From Betaproteobacteria bacterium (GTDB lineage Bacteria; Pseudomonadota; Gammaproteobacteria; Burkholderiales; SG8-39): a stretch of DNA of 7,928 nt. A program made the position numbers and the translations under genes. Positions 1 through 4,909 of this stretch are shown piece by piece. The stretch lies in contig JAOUFA010000162.1 in NCBI GenBank assembly GCA_029858545.1, positions 1 through 7,928 on the forward strand. Direction: 5' to 3'. Numbering within the stretch: the first letter of the stretch is position 1; each line of letters starts with the position of its first letter. The notes below the pieces were generated by a model, which saw only the letters and a program-made list of their open reading frames with translations, was not told the DNA's origin and did no database searches.

Positions 1-362
1 TAGTAGCCGCAGCGCGGGGTATCGGGCGGGTAGTCGCGGCACACGCCCGGACGGACGTCATAGACCGTGCATTGGCGCTTCTTCTTGTCGAAAAACATGC
101 AGATCGACTTGAAGATCCGGTCCTTCTGGTGGCGCAGCGCGCGCGCTTTCTCATTCTTATCGTATTTGGTGAAGCGCGTTTCGGCCTGCTGGTAGCTGAG
201 GCCAAAATGCTTGGCAAGGCGCGCGATGTCGCGCTTGCCGATTTCGATCAGGGTGTAGGTGCAGCAATAGCCGGGACACTTTGTGCAGTCATACTGGGGT
301 TTGGGGCCCTTCTTTTTTGCGGGGGCGCTCTTCACGGGTATGCGTACCGGTCTGGTGGTCAT
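1..362 (-). CDS. YkgJ-family cysteine-cluster (putative Fe-S/zinc-binding) protein, 3' end cut by window edge
   Basis: The reading frame begins with ATG at 362-360 and stays open to the left edge, giving 120 visible residues. It carries the cysteine-cluster pattern of the YkgJ / UPF0153 family: YDCTKCPGYCC (Cys26, 29, 33, 34), then Cys88, Cys98, the hallmark RPGVCRDYP (Cys108) and Cys118. The N-terminus is basic and lysine-rich with no signal peptide, so a cytosolic protein is expected. Family members are thought to bind an Fe-S cluster or zinc, but their reaction is not established and I assign none. Members are usually short, so probably only a few C-terminal residues are missing. The gene diverges from the secreted-protein gene at 515. 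No strong Shine-Dalgarno sequence precedes the ATG. Family assignment is confident; function is unknown. Confidence 0.85.
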   Translation of the reverse strand, partial: MTTRPVRIPVKSAPAKKKGPKPQYDCTKCPGYCCTYTLIEIGKRDIARLAKHFGLSYQQAETRFTKYDKNEKARALRHQKDRIFKSICMFFDKKKRQCTVYDVRPGVCRDYPPDTPRCGY

Positions 363-397
363 CGTCTTGTGTCACAGGGGCTCGAAACGAGGCGCGG

Positions 398-403
398 ATT
401 TTA
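398..403 (-). promoter_or_regulatory. Possible -10 element for the YkgJ-family gene
   Basis: On the minus strand these bases read TAAAAT, five of six matches to the sigma-70 -10 consensus. A start point near 391 would leave a leader of about 30 nt before the ATG at 362. No good -35 hexamer lies at the right distance, so this is only a candidate. The rest of the 152-bp divergent region (363-514) shows a TTGACC at 434-439 on the plus strand without a partner -10 at 15-19 bp. It holds no gene that I can support. Confidence 0.25.
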
Positions 404-514
404 CGCGAGTTTTCCTCGCTCGCTTACCGCTCCTTGACCCTTTTTCGCTTCCCGATCGTTTCACCCGATATAGGGCTTGCCATTCCGATGGCCCCGTTTG
501 ATCGAGGAGATACC

Positions 515-1315
515 ATGAAATCGATAATGCTTCTTGCAGCGATCTGGGCAGCAGCGATCGCCACCCCGGCCTGCGCGGTCGGCAGGATCGCGCAAGTAAC
601 GGTCTATGACCGCAGTGAAGGGCGGCAACTCCCTGTGCACTGGCACGAGGGCCGCGCATGGATCGCCGGCAAACCGGGCAACGAATATCGTGTCAGCCTG
701 CGCAACCGCGGCAATGAGGAGCTGCTCGCGGTGGTTTCGATTGACGGCGTGAACGTGATTACCGGGGAGACGGCAAACCCGGCCCAGAGCGGCTACCTGC
801 TTGCAGCGTTGCGCAGGCTCGACATCGCCGGCTGGCGCAAGAGCCTCGCTCAGACCGCCGCGTTCTACTTCACGGCGCTGCCCGACTCGTACGCGGCGCG
901 CACCGGCCGTCCGGGCGAAGTGGGGGTGATCGGCATTGCGCTGTTTCGCAAGAAACCGTTTGCACCGCTGCCTCCCGTGGGCATCGCGCCACTCTCGCAG
1001 GCCGAATCGCGCAAGGAACGGGCTTCGGCGGGGGCGGCGGGCGACGCACGCGCGAGCGCGGACGCAGCATCCGGCGGAAACTACGAGGACGCGGCGCGAC
1101 TCGGTACCGGCCACGGGCGGCGCGAGACCTCACCGGCACGCTATGTCGAATTCGAGCGCGCCGACCAGGCCCCGGCGGAAACCATCACGCTGTACTACGA
1201 CAGCCGCCCCAATCTCATCGCACGCGGGGTCATCCGTGAGGCCACGCCGCGTCTGCCCAATCCGTTTCCAGGATTTGTTGCGGACCCGCAGGCGCGCCGG
1301 GCTCCCGCCTCGTAG
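515..1315 (+). CDS. Secreted protein of unknown function linked to sigma-factor genes
   Basis: Encodes 266 residues. The start at 515 is chosen because AGGAG (505-509) sits 5 nt upstream and because it gives a clean signal peptide: a Lys at position 3, a hydrophobic core, and a cleavage site after TPACA (residues 17-21). The frame is open further upstream to an ATG at 281, but that would place the signal peptide internally. Two conserved-looking blocks stand out. Residues about 25-146 form a compact domain containing VVSIDGVNVITGE and LPDSYAARTGRPGEVGVIG. Residues about 198-240 contain LGTGHGRRE and ITLYYDSRPNLIARGVI. A low-complexity Ala/Ser/Arg linker (about 163-190) separates them. I recognise the overall pattern as an uncharacterised proteobacterial family, often found beside sigma-factor genes, but know no function. 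The sigma gene follows 44 bp later in the same direction, so it is probably the first gene of that operon. Confidence 0.8.
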   Translation: MKSIMLLAAIWAAAIATPACAVGRIAQVTVYDRSEGRQLPVHWHEGRAWIAGKPGNEYRVSLRNRGNEELLAVVSIDGVNVITGETANPAQSGYLLAALRRLDIAGWRKSLAQTAAFYFTALPDSYAARTGRPGEVGVIGIALFRKKPFAPLPPVGIAPLSQAESRKERASAGAAGDARASADAASGGNYEDAARLGTGHGRRETSPARYVEFERADQAPAETITLYYDSRPNLIARGVIREATPRLPNPFPGFVADPQARRAPAS

Positions 1316-1337
1316 CGCGAAGCGGGCGAATTCGCGC
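1315..1337 (+). other. GC-rich hairpin between the secreted protein and sigma genes
   Basis: GCGCGAA (1315-1321) and TTCGCGC (1331-1337) are perfect 7-bp complements around a 9-nt loop, starting at the last base of the stop codon. There is no T-run after it, so it does not look like a standard intrinsic terminator. It could reduce read-through or stabilise the upstream message. Confidence 0.3.
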
Positions 1338-1359
1338 GCCGAGGTTAAACTGGCGGTGC

Positions 1360-1911
1360 ATGGAGGTATCCGACGAACAGCTCATGCTTGCCTATCGGAG
1401 CGGCGATGCCGGCGCGTTCGAGACGCTGTACGCCCGGCACCGGGGTGGGCTGTATCGCTTCGTGTTGCGTAGCGTGAAGGAACGGGGCAGTGCGGAAGAA
1501 CTCTTTCAGGACACCTGGATGCGCGTGATCGATGCGCGTGCCCGCTACGCGCCGCAGGCGCGCTTTGCGACCTGGCTCTACACGATCGCGCACAACCGGC
1601 TTGTCGACCACTGGCGCAAAAAGGCACCCGTCACGGTGTCGCTCGATGATCCGGACGACCCGCCGGAAAATGTCTCGGCGGGCGCGGCGAGCGACCCCGC
1701 ACGGCAGGCTCAGGCACGCCAGGATCTCACCCGTTTCCTCGCCGCGCTTGAAGCCTTGCCGGATGCTCAGCGCGCTGCCTTTCTGCTGCGCGAGGAAGCG
1801 GGCCTGTCGCTTGCCGAGATTGCCCAGGTCACCGGGATCGACGAGGAAGCCGCCAAGAGCCGGTTGCGGTACGCGATGGCGAAATTGCGCGAGGCGATGG
1901 ATGGCGCCTGA
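1360..1911 (+). CDS. RNA polymerase sigma-70 family factor, ECF-like (regions 2 and 4)
   Basis: Encodes 183 residues with the two-domain layout of small (group 4/ECF) sigma factors. Region 2 spans about residues 19-87 and includes AEELFQDTWMRVI, the -10 recognition helix area FATWLYTIAHNRLVDHWR, and a basic end. A Pro/Asp-rich linker (about 94-118) follows. Region 4 spans about 127-178, with LEALPDAQRAAFLLREEAGL and a helix-turn-helix ending in KSRLRYAMAKLREAM, which reads the -35 element. It directs core RNA polymerase to a small set of promoters. The ATG at 1360 is preceded only by a weak purine stretch (GGCGG, 1352-1356). The 3' end overlaps the next gene by 11 bases, so translation is probably coupled and the downstream membrane protein is its likely partner. 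There is no conserved cysteine that would suggest redox control. The subfamily cannot be set by eye. Confidence 0.93.
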   Translation: MEVSDEQLMLAYRSGDAGAFETLYARHRGGLYRFVLRSVKERGSAEELFQDTWMRVIDARARYAPQARFATWLYTIAHNRLVDHWRKKAPVTVSLDDPDDPPENVSAGAASDPARQAQARQDLTRFLAALEALPDAQRAAFLLREEAGLSLAEIAQVTGIDEEAAKSRLRYAMAKLREAMDGA

Positions 1912-2713
1912 ACGCGACGAAGAGATCGCGCTGTCGCGGCGCTATCGCGAGATCGATCGGGTCGAACCGGCGGGCGCGATTGACGAGGCGATTCTGGCCG
2001 CCGCCAAACGCGCCGTTGGCGAACGGCCGCGCTCCGTGCGGCCGGGGTGGCGCGTGTGGCGGGTCCCCGTATCGCTCGCCGCGGTCCTGGTTCTCTCGGT
2101 GCTGGTGACAACGCAGCTGCGCGAGCGGCCCGAGTCGGAGCTAACGGGAGAATCCGCGGAACTGCTGAAGAAGCAGGAGCCGGTGATTGGGCATGTGCCG
2201 TCCTCGACGGGGGTGTCTGAGCCGCGGGAATCGCGGGCCGTGAGCGAGATTGCAGCGAACCCGCCGTCTTCGGAGGATTTGCGTGAGCGTGGGCGGCGCG
2301 CGGCAGCCACGCGCGCGGATTCCGCGCCGCGGGCAGGGGAGCCGTTCGCGGAAAAACCGGCCCGTGAAGTGGCGACGGGCGTTGTCGCCTCCACGGCTGA
2401 GGTGCCGAGCGCGGCGGCCCCGGCGCTATTGCCGGCATCGCCGGGCAACTCGGCCCCAGTCACCCTTGCCCCGTCGGCGAAACGGGATTTCGCCCGGGCG
2501 GCGCCCATTTCGGAGCCTGTCTCCACCGCGGACCAAGCAACTTTGTCTGAAGCCTCTCCACGCGAAACTCCGGAGCGCTGGCTGGCGCGGATCGTTCAAC
2601 TGCGCGACGAGGGACGTAGCAAGGAAGCGGACGAGGGTCTCCGACAGTTTCGCAAGCGCTATCCCGATTACCCCATTCCGGAAAACTTGCGCGAAAAACT
2701 GTTGCCCCGCTGA
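1901..2713 (+). CDS. Single-pass membrane protein, putative anti-sigma factor of the upstream sigma gene
   Basis: Encodes 270 residues. The ATG at 1901 overlaps the sigma stop and has GAGG at 1891-1894, 6 nt upstream. The same frame is open further upstream, but only as the out-of-frame shadow of the sigma gene. Layout: a charged cytosolic N-terminus (1-53) with helix YREIDRVEPAGAIDEAILAA, one membrane segment (about 54-73, VPVSLAAVLVLSVLVTTQL), a long Ala/Pro/Ser-rich disordered stretch in the periplasm (about 75-220), and a short conserved-looking C-terminal domain (about 222-265) with PERWLARIVQLRDEGRSKEA and FRKRYPDYPIP. Membrane topology, overlap with the sigma gene and the short N-terminal helical segment suggest an anti-sigma factor. 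The protein has no cysteine, so it is not a zinc-type anti-sigma factor (HxxxCxxC). The role is inferred from position and not from a recognised anti-sigma domain. Confidence 0.7.
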   Translation: MAPERDEEIALSRRYREIDRVEPAGAIDEAILAAAKRAVGERPRSVRPGWRVWRVPVSLAAVLVLSVLVTTQLRERPESELTGESAELLKKQEPVIGHVPSSTGVSEPRESRAVSEIAANPPSSEDLRERGRRAAATRADSAPRAGEPFAEKPAREVATGVVASTAEVPSAAAPALLPASPGNSAPVTLAPSAKRDFARAAPISEPVSTADQATLSEASPRETPERWLARIVQLRDEGRSKEADEGLRQFRKRYPDYPIPENLREKLLPR

Positions 2714-2748
2714 CGCGTTGAGAAGGGAATGCTTGTAATGAATCAGCA

Positions 2749-2781
2749 GCTTGGCGCGGGATCGGTCATTCCACGCCAAGC
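2749..2781 (+). other. Inverted repeat downstream of the putative anti-sigma gene
   Basis: GCTTGGCG (2749-2756) pairs perfectly with CGCCAAGC (2774-2781) around a 17-nt loop, 36 bp after the stop codon. No T-run follows. It may be part of the transcription end of the sigma operon, or a protein-binding site. Confidence 0.3.
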
Positions 2782-2790
2782 GCGAGTTGT

Positions 2791-2813
2791 GGGGCGGTTC
2801 AACCGCATCCCCC
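2791..2813 (+). terminator. Possible terminator of the sigma operon
   Basis: GCGG-TTCAA-CCGC forms a compact stem-loop, extended by GGG (2791-2793) pairing with the C-run at 2809-2813 across an AT bulge. The downstream sequence AAGAATTTC is only weakly T-rich, so termination strength is uncertain. The same C-run can also pair with GGGG at 2824-2827, an alternative fold. It lies between the end of the sigma operon and the promoter at 2841. Confidence 0.35.
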
Positions 2814-2840
2814 TAAGAATTTCGGGGAATAGTGCAGGCA

Positions 2841-2869
2841 TTGACAGCGATGCTGGGCAAGCATACTAT
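2841..2869 (+). promoter_or_regulatory. Sigma-70-type promoter of the iron-uptake operon
   Basis: A consensus -35 TTGACA (2841-2846) is followed, after exactly 17 bp, by TACTAT (2864-2869), four of six matches to the -10 consensus. This predicts a start point near 2876 and a leader of about 74 nt before the ATG at 2950. The start point would lie inside the Fur-box palindrome, an arrangement suited to repression. Confidence 0.7.
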
Positions 2870-2870
2870 C

Positions 2871-2885
2871 TGAGAACGGTTCTCA
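2871..2885 (+). promoter_or_regulatory. Fur box, perfect 7-1-7 inverted repeat
   Basis: The sequence TGAGAAC-G-GTTCTCA is a perfect palindrome with the 7-1-7 spacing of Fur operators (consensus of the TGATAATnATTATCA type, with TGAGAA variants common in betaproteobacteria). It begins one base after the -10 element and covers the predicted transcription start, so Fe-loaded Fur bound here would block initiation. The genes downstream encode iron transport proteins, which supports the reading. The inner C/G in place of the usual T/A is the only departure from the common form. Confidence 0.75.
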
Positions 2886-2907
2886 TTTAAATCCCTGGGC
2901 CCACCCG

Positions 2908-2939
2908 AATAACCTAATAACCCAATAACCCAATAACCT
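2908..2939 (+). repeat. Four tandem 8-bp units in the leader of the iron operon
   Basis: The unit AATAACC(C/T) occurs four times without gaps (2908-2915, 2916-2923, 2924-2931, 2932-2939), varying only at the last base in the order T, C, C, T. The array ends 10 bp before the start codon at 2950 and is AT-richer than its surroundings. It runs into ACCTCC (2936-2941), which has the sequence of the 16S rRNA anti-Shine-Dalgarno region, not its complement. No Shine-Dalgarno sequence is visible. Confidence 0.85.
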
Positions 2940-2949
2940 CCAACCACTG

Positions 2950-3303
2950 ATGACACACACATTCACGTCCTACAAGAGTTTGCCTGCTCTTTGCGTTGCG
3001 GTGGCTCTCCTTCTCGCTTCCGCTCATGTTCCCGCTGCCGAACCCGAGTACAAGCTGACGCTTCGCAACCATCGTTTCGTGCCGACCGAGTTGCGCGTAC
3101 CGGCCGGGCAGAAGATCAAACTGGTGATCGACAACCAGGACGCGAGCGCCGAAGAGTTCGAAAGCCACGAACTCAATCGCGAGAAAATCATCCCGGCCGG
3201 ATCGAAGGCGACGATATTCGTCGGACCGCTGAAGCCCGGCCGCTATCCATTTTTCGGCGAATTCAACCAAGCCACCGCGCGCGGCACGCTGATCGCGGAG
3301 TAG
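2950..3303 (+). CDS. Exported cupredoxin-fold protein of an FTR1 iron-uptake system
   Basis: Encodes 117 residues. The N-terminus is a signal peptide (hydrophobic LPALCVAVALLLASA, likely cleaved near residue 30, after VPAA). The mature 87 residues form one cupredoxin-like domain: YKLTLRNHRFVPTELRVPAG, IKLVIDNQDASAEEFESHEL, then PLKPGRYPFFGEFNQATARG. The only Cys is in the signal peptide and the mature part has no Met, so the Cys/Met ligands of a type 1 copper site are absent. The acidic EEFESHE stretch (69-75) and His41/His73 are possible metal ligands. Proteins of this kind (related to the EfeO cupredoxin domain) sit beside FTR1 permeases and are thought to handle periplasmic iron for them. 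The start codon lacks a Shine-Dalgarno sequence, but later starts would destroy the signal peptide. FTR1 follows after 9 bp. Confidence 0.85.
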   Translation: MTHTFTSYKSLPALCVAVALLLASAHVPAAEPEYKLTLRNHRFVPTELRVPAGQKIKLVIDNQDASAEEFESHELNREKIIPAGSKATIFVGPLKPGRYPFFGEFNQATARGTLIAE

Positions 3304-3312
3304 CGTTTCATC

Positions 3313-4128
3313 ATGCTCGGTACCGCATTGATTGTCTTTCGCGAAGTCCTGGAGGCGGCGCTTGTCGTCGGAATTCTGGCTGCGGCCACCCGTGCGACGC
3401 CCGGTCGAGCTGCCTGGCTGGCAGGCGGGATCATCGTCGGGCTGCTCGGTTCGATCCTGTTCGCGCTTGGCACGGACGCGATCGCGGAGCTCGCCAACGG
3501 CATCGGTCAGGAACTGTTCAACGCGATTGTCCTCGGCATCGCGGTGCTGATGCTTGCCTGGCACAACGTGTGGATCGTATCGCACGGCAAACAGCTCGCC
3601 GCGCAAGCGCGAAGCGTCGGTGACGCGGTGCACGACGGCAAATTGGCGCTGCGTGTGCTATTGGGGGTCGTCGCCCTGGCTGTGCTGCGCGAGGGCACGG
3701 AGACCGTGCTCTTTCTCTACGGCGTCACGGTTTCCGGGCAGGTTGGCCTTCATGCCATCCTTGCAGGCGGTGCGATGGGTGTTGCTTCGGGTGCGCTGGT
3801 CGGATGGCTGCTCTACGCGGGGCTGCTCCGCATCCCATTGCGCTGGTTCTTTACGGTGACCGCGACGCTGGTCCTGTTTCTCGCGGCCGGCATGGCATCG
3901 CAGGCCGCCGGATTTCTGATTCAGGCGAATCTCGTGCCGGCACTCATCGAGCCGCTCTGGGATACCTCGGCGCTCCTCCCCGGCGATTCGGTATTGGGGA
4001 TCCTGCTTCACGGCCTGGTCGGCTATGTCGCGAGGCCCGCCGGCACGCAGGTGCTGTGCTATGTGCTGGTCTTGCTCGCGATCGCCGCAGGTATGAAATG
4101 GGCGAAGCCTCCGCCACATCCAGCCTAG
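3313..4128 (+). CDS. FTR1-family high-affinity iron permease
   Basis: Encodes 271 residues of a polytopic inner-membrane protein, with about seven hydrophobic segments and a length normal for bacterial FTR1/EfeU proteins. Both REXXE iron-binding motifs are present: REVLE at residues 10-14 in the first membrane segment and REGTE at 126-130 in the fourth. These glutamates are known to bind iron during transport in the family. The protein moves iron from periplasm to cytoplasm, probably taking it from the cupredoxin protein encoded 9 bp upstream. A GGAG (3297-3300) inside the end of the upstream gene may be its ribosome site, or translation may be coupled. It is likely Fur-regulated through the site at 2871-2885. 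EfeU and FetM are relatives, but EfeO/EfeB and a P19/FetP protein are absent nearby, so no gene symbol is given. Confidence 0.95.
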   Translation: MLGTALIVFREVLEAALVVGILAAATRATPGRAAWLAGGIIVGLLGSILFALGTDAIAELANGIGQELFNAIVLGIAVLMLAWHNVWIVSHGKQLAAQARSVGDAVHDGKLALRVLLGVVALAVLREGTETVLFLYGVTVSGQVGLHAILAGGAMGVASGALVGWLLYAGLLRIPLRWFFTVTATLVLFLAAGMASQAAGFLIQANLVPALIEPLWDTSALLPGDSVLGILLHGLVGYVARPAGTQVLCYVLVLLAIAAGMKWAKPPPHPA

Positions 4129-4134
4129 TCAGAA

Positions 4135-4161
4135 GCCCGTCCCGACTGCTCGGCGACGGGC
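4135..4161 (+). terminator. Strong hairpin between FTR1 and the barrel-like gene
   Basis: GCCCGTC (4135-4141) pairs with GACGGGC (4155-4161). The stem is extended by CCGA/TCGG (4142-4145 with 4150-4153) around a CTGC loop, with one bulged C, giving about 11 bp. It starts 6 nt after the FTR1 stop. No T-run follows, so it may attenuate or protect the 3' end instead of fully terminating. A second small hairpin, GGGG-ATTT-CCCC, lies at 4177-4188. Downstream, TCTAAT (4205-4210) resembles a -10 element but has no convincing -35. Confidence 0.45.
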
Positions 4162-4230
4162 CCTGAATTGGTACGGGGGGATTTCCCCTCCGCGCGTAGG
4201 ACGTTCTAATCCACTCAAGAAGGCGTCATC

Positions 4231-4899
4231 GTGAAGAAAGCGCTCGTGGCGCTTGGCTTGTGCGCGTCCGTATCTGGCGCGCATGCCGGGCCTGCCGACT
4301 ATGTGTATCTGCCGGTGGTGGAGTACGGAGAGAAGGAAATCGACTTCAAAGCGGGAACCGCCAAGCATGGCGCCGGCGATCGGGAAAGAGCGGCGGCGCT
4401 GGGTCTCGGCTGGGGTGCCACGCCGCATTGGTGGACCGAACTGCACGGCAAGTGGCGCAGGCTGCCCGACCAGTTCACCCAGTTCGACGCCTTCGAATGG
4501 GAAAACAAGTTCCAGTTGACCGAGACTGGCCGGTACGCGATCGACTTCCGCCTCATTACCGGGATCGAGATCACCGGCCAAACGACGGATTCGAACGAAT
4601 CCAAGATCGGCCCGTTCATCCAAATCGAGTCAGGCAGGATGCAGTACAACTGCAACATCCTGTTCGAGCGCACTTTCGGCGCTCAATTGCCGTCTGGTGC
4701 AGCGCGCAAGACCGAGATGAGGTACCCGTGGCAGGTAGAGTATCGCCACCAAGCGGCGTTCGAATTCGGCACCCAGGGATTCGGCAAAATCGATCCCGGC
4801 AATTGTCAAAAGATTCGTTACAACGCAGCATGGTTGTTGGCTGCGTGCAACGCCACTCCCGATCACACCCTCCGCATGCAGGCCGAGTACGAATTCTGA
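4231..4899 (+). CDS. Small outer-membrane beta-barrel-like protein, possibly internally shortened
   Basis: Encodes 222 residues from a GTG start, chosen because AGAAGG (4218-4223) lies 7 nt upstream and a signal peptide follows directly (MKKALVALGLCASVSGAHA). The Leu before Cys11 argues against a lipoprotein. The mature chain alternates polar and hydrophobic residues in strand-length stretches (AALGLGWGATPHWWTELHGK, FEWENKFQLTE, PFIQIES, MQYNCNILFER, PWQVEYRH, TLRMQAEYEF) and ends in Phe, the usual C-terminal signal for outer-membrane barrels. I recognise the pattern as an uncharacterised betaproteobacterial family, with no known function. From memory, relatives have an extra loop and strand where this one has FGTQGFGKIDPGNCQK (residues 178-193). 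The mature part has three cysteines (141, 192, 206), unusual for such a barrel. It lies 102 bp after FTR1 in the same direction and may belong to that operon. Confidence 0.7.
   Translation: MKKALVALGLCASVSGAHAGPADYVYLPVVEYGEKEIDFKAGTAKHGAGDRERAAALGLGWGATPHWWTELHGKWRRLPDQFTQFDAFEWENKFQLTETGRYAIDFRLITGIEITGQTTDSNESKIGPFIQIESGRMQYNCNILFERTFGAQLPSGAARKTEMRYPWQVEYRHQAAFEFGTQGFGKIDPGNCQKIRYNAAWLLAACNATPDHTLRMQAEYEF
4764..4786 (+). repeat. Short direct repeat in the barrel-like gene
   Basis: ATTCGGCA occurs at 4764-4771 and again at 4779-4786, 15 bp apart and in the same reading phase. Both copies encode part of a Phe-Gly pair (FGT and FGK). The second lies where I suspect an in-frame deletion. With only 8 bp it could be chance. 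Confidence 0.4.
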
Positions 4900-4909
4900 C
4901 CGGTGGCGC

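Noticed and set aside
281..514. N-terminal extension of the secreted-protein frame to an upstream ATG
   Set aside because: The internal ATG at 515 has a strong AGGAG and begins a clear signal peptide; the upstream part would bury it and has no family-like sequence.
1532..1900. Upstream extension of the membrane-protein frame inside the sigma gene
   Set aside because: It is an Arg-rich, out-of-frame shadow of the sigma gene. The start at 1901 with GAGG upstream fits a coupled overlap.
1942..2526. Minus-strand open frame opposite the putative anti-sigma gene
   Set aside because: It is Ala/Ser/Arg-rich low complexity without a ribosome site, mirroring the linker of the real gene.
2908..2939. 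The 8-bp tandem array as a CRISPR or iteron origin
   Set aside because: The units are far too short and lack spacers for CRISPR. No replication gene, DnaA boxes or AT-rich unwinding region is nearby.
2914..3633. Minus-strand open frame of 239 residues opposite the cupredoxin and FTR1 genes
   Set aside because: The plus strand carries clear FTR1 and cupredoxin motifs. The antisense product is highly charged, has no recognisable motif and has no ribosome site; it is a by-product of high GC.
4258..4264. Lipoprotein reading of the barrel-like protein through Cys11
   Set aside because: The residue before Cys is Leu, where a lipobox needs Gly, Ala or Ser, and a normal signal peptidase I site (AHA) follows at 17-19.
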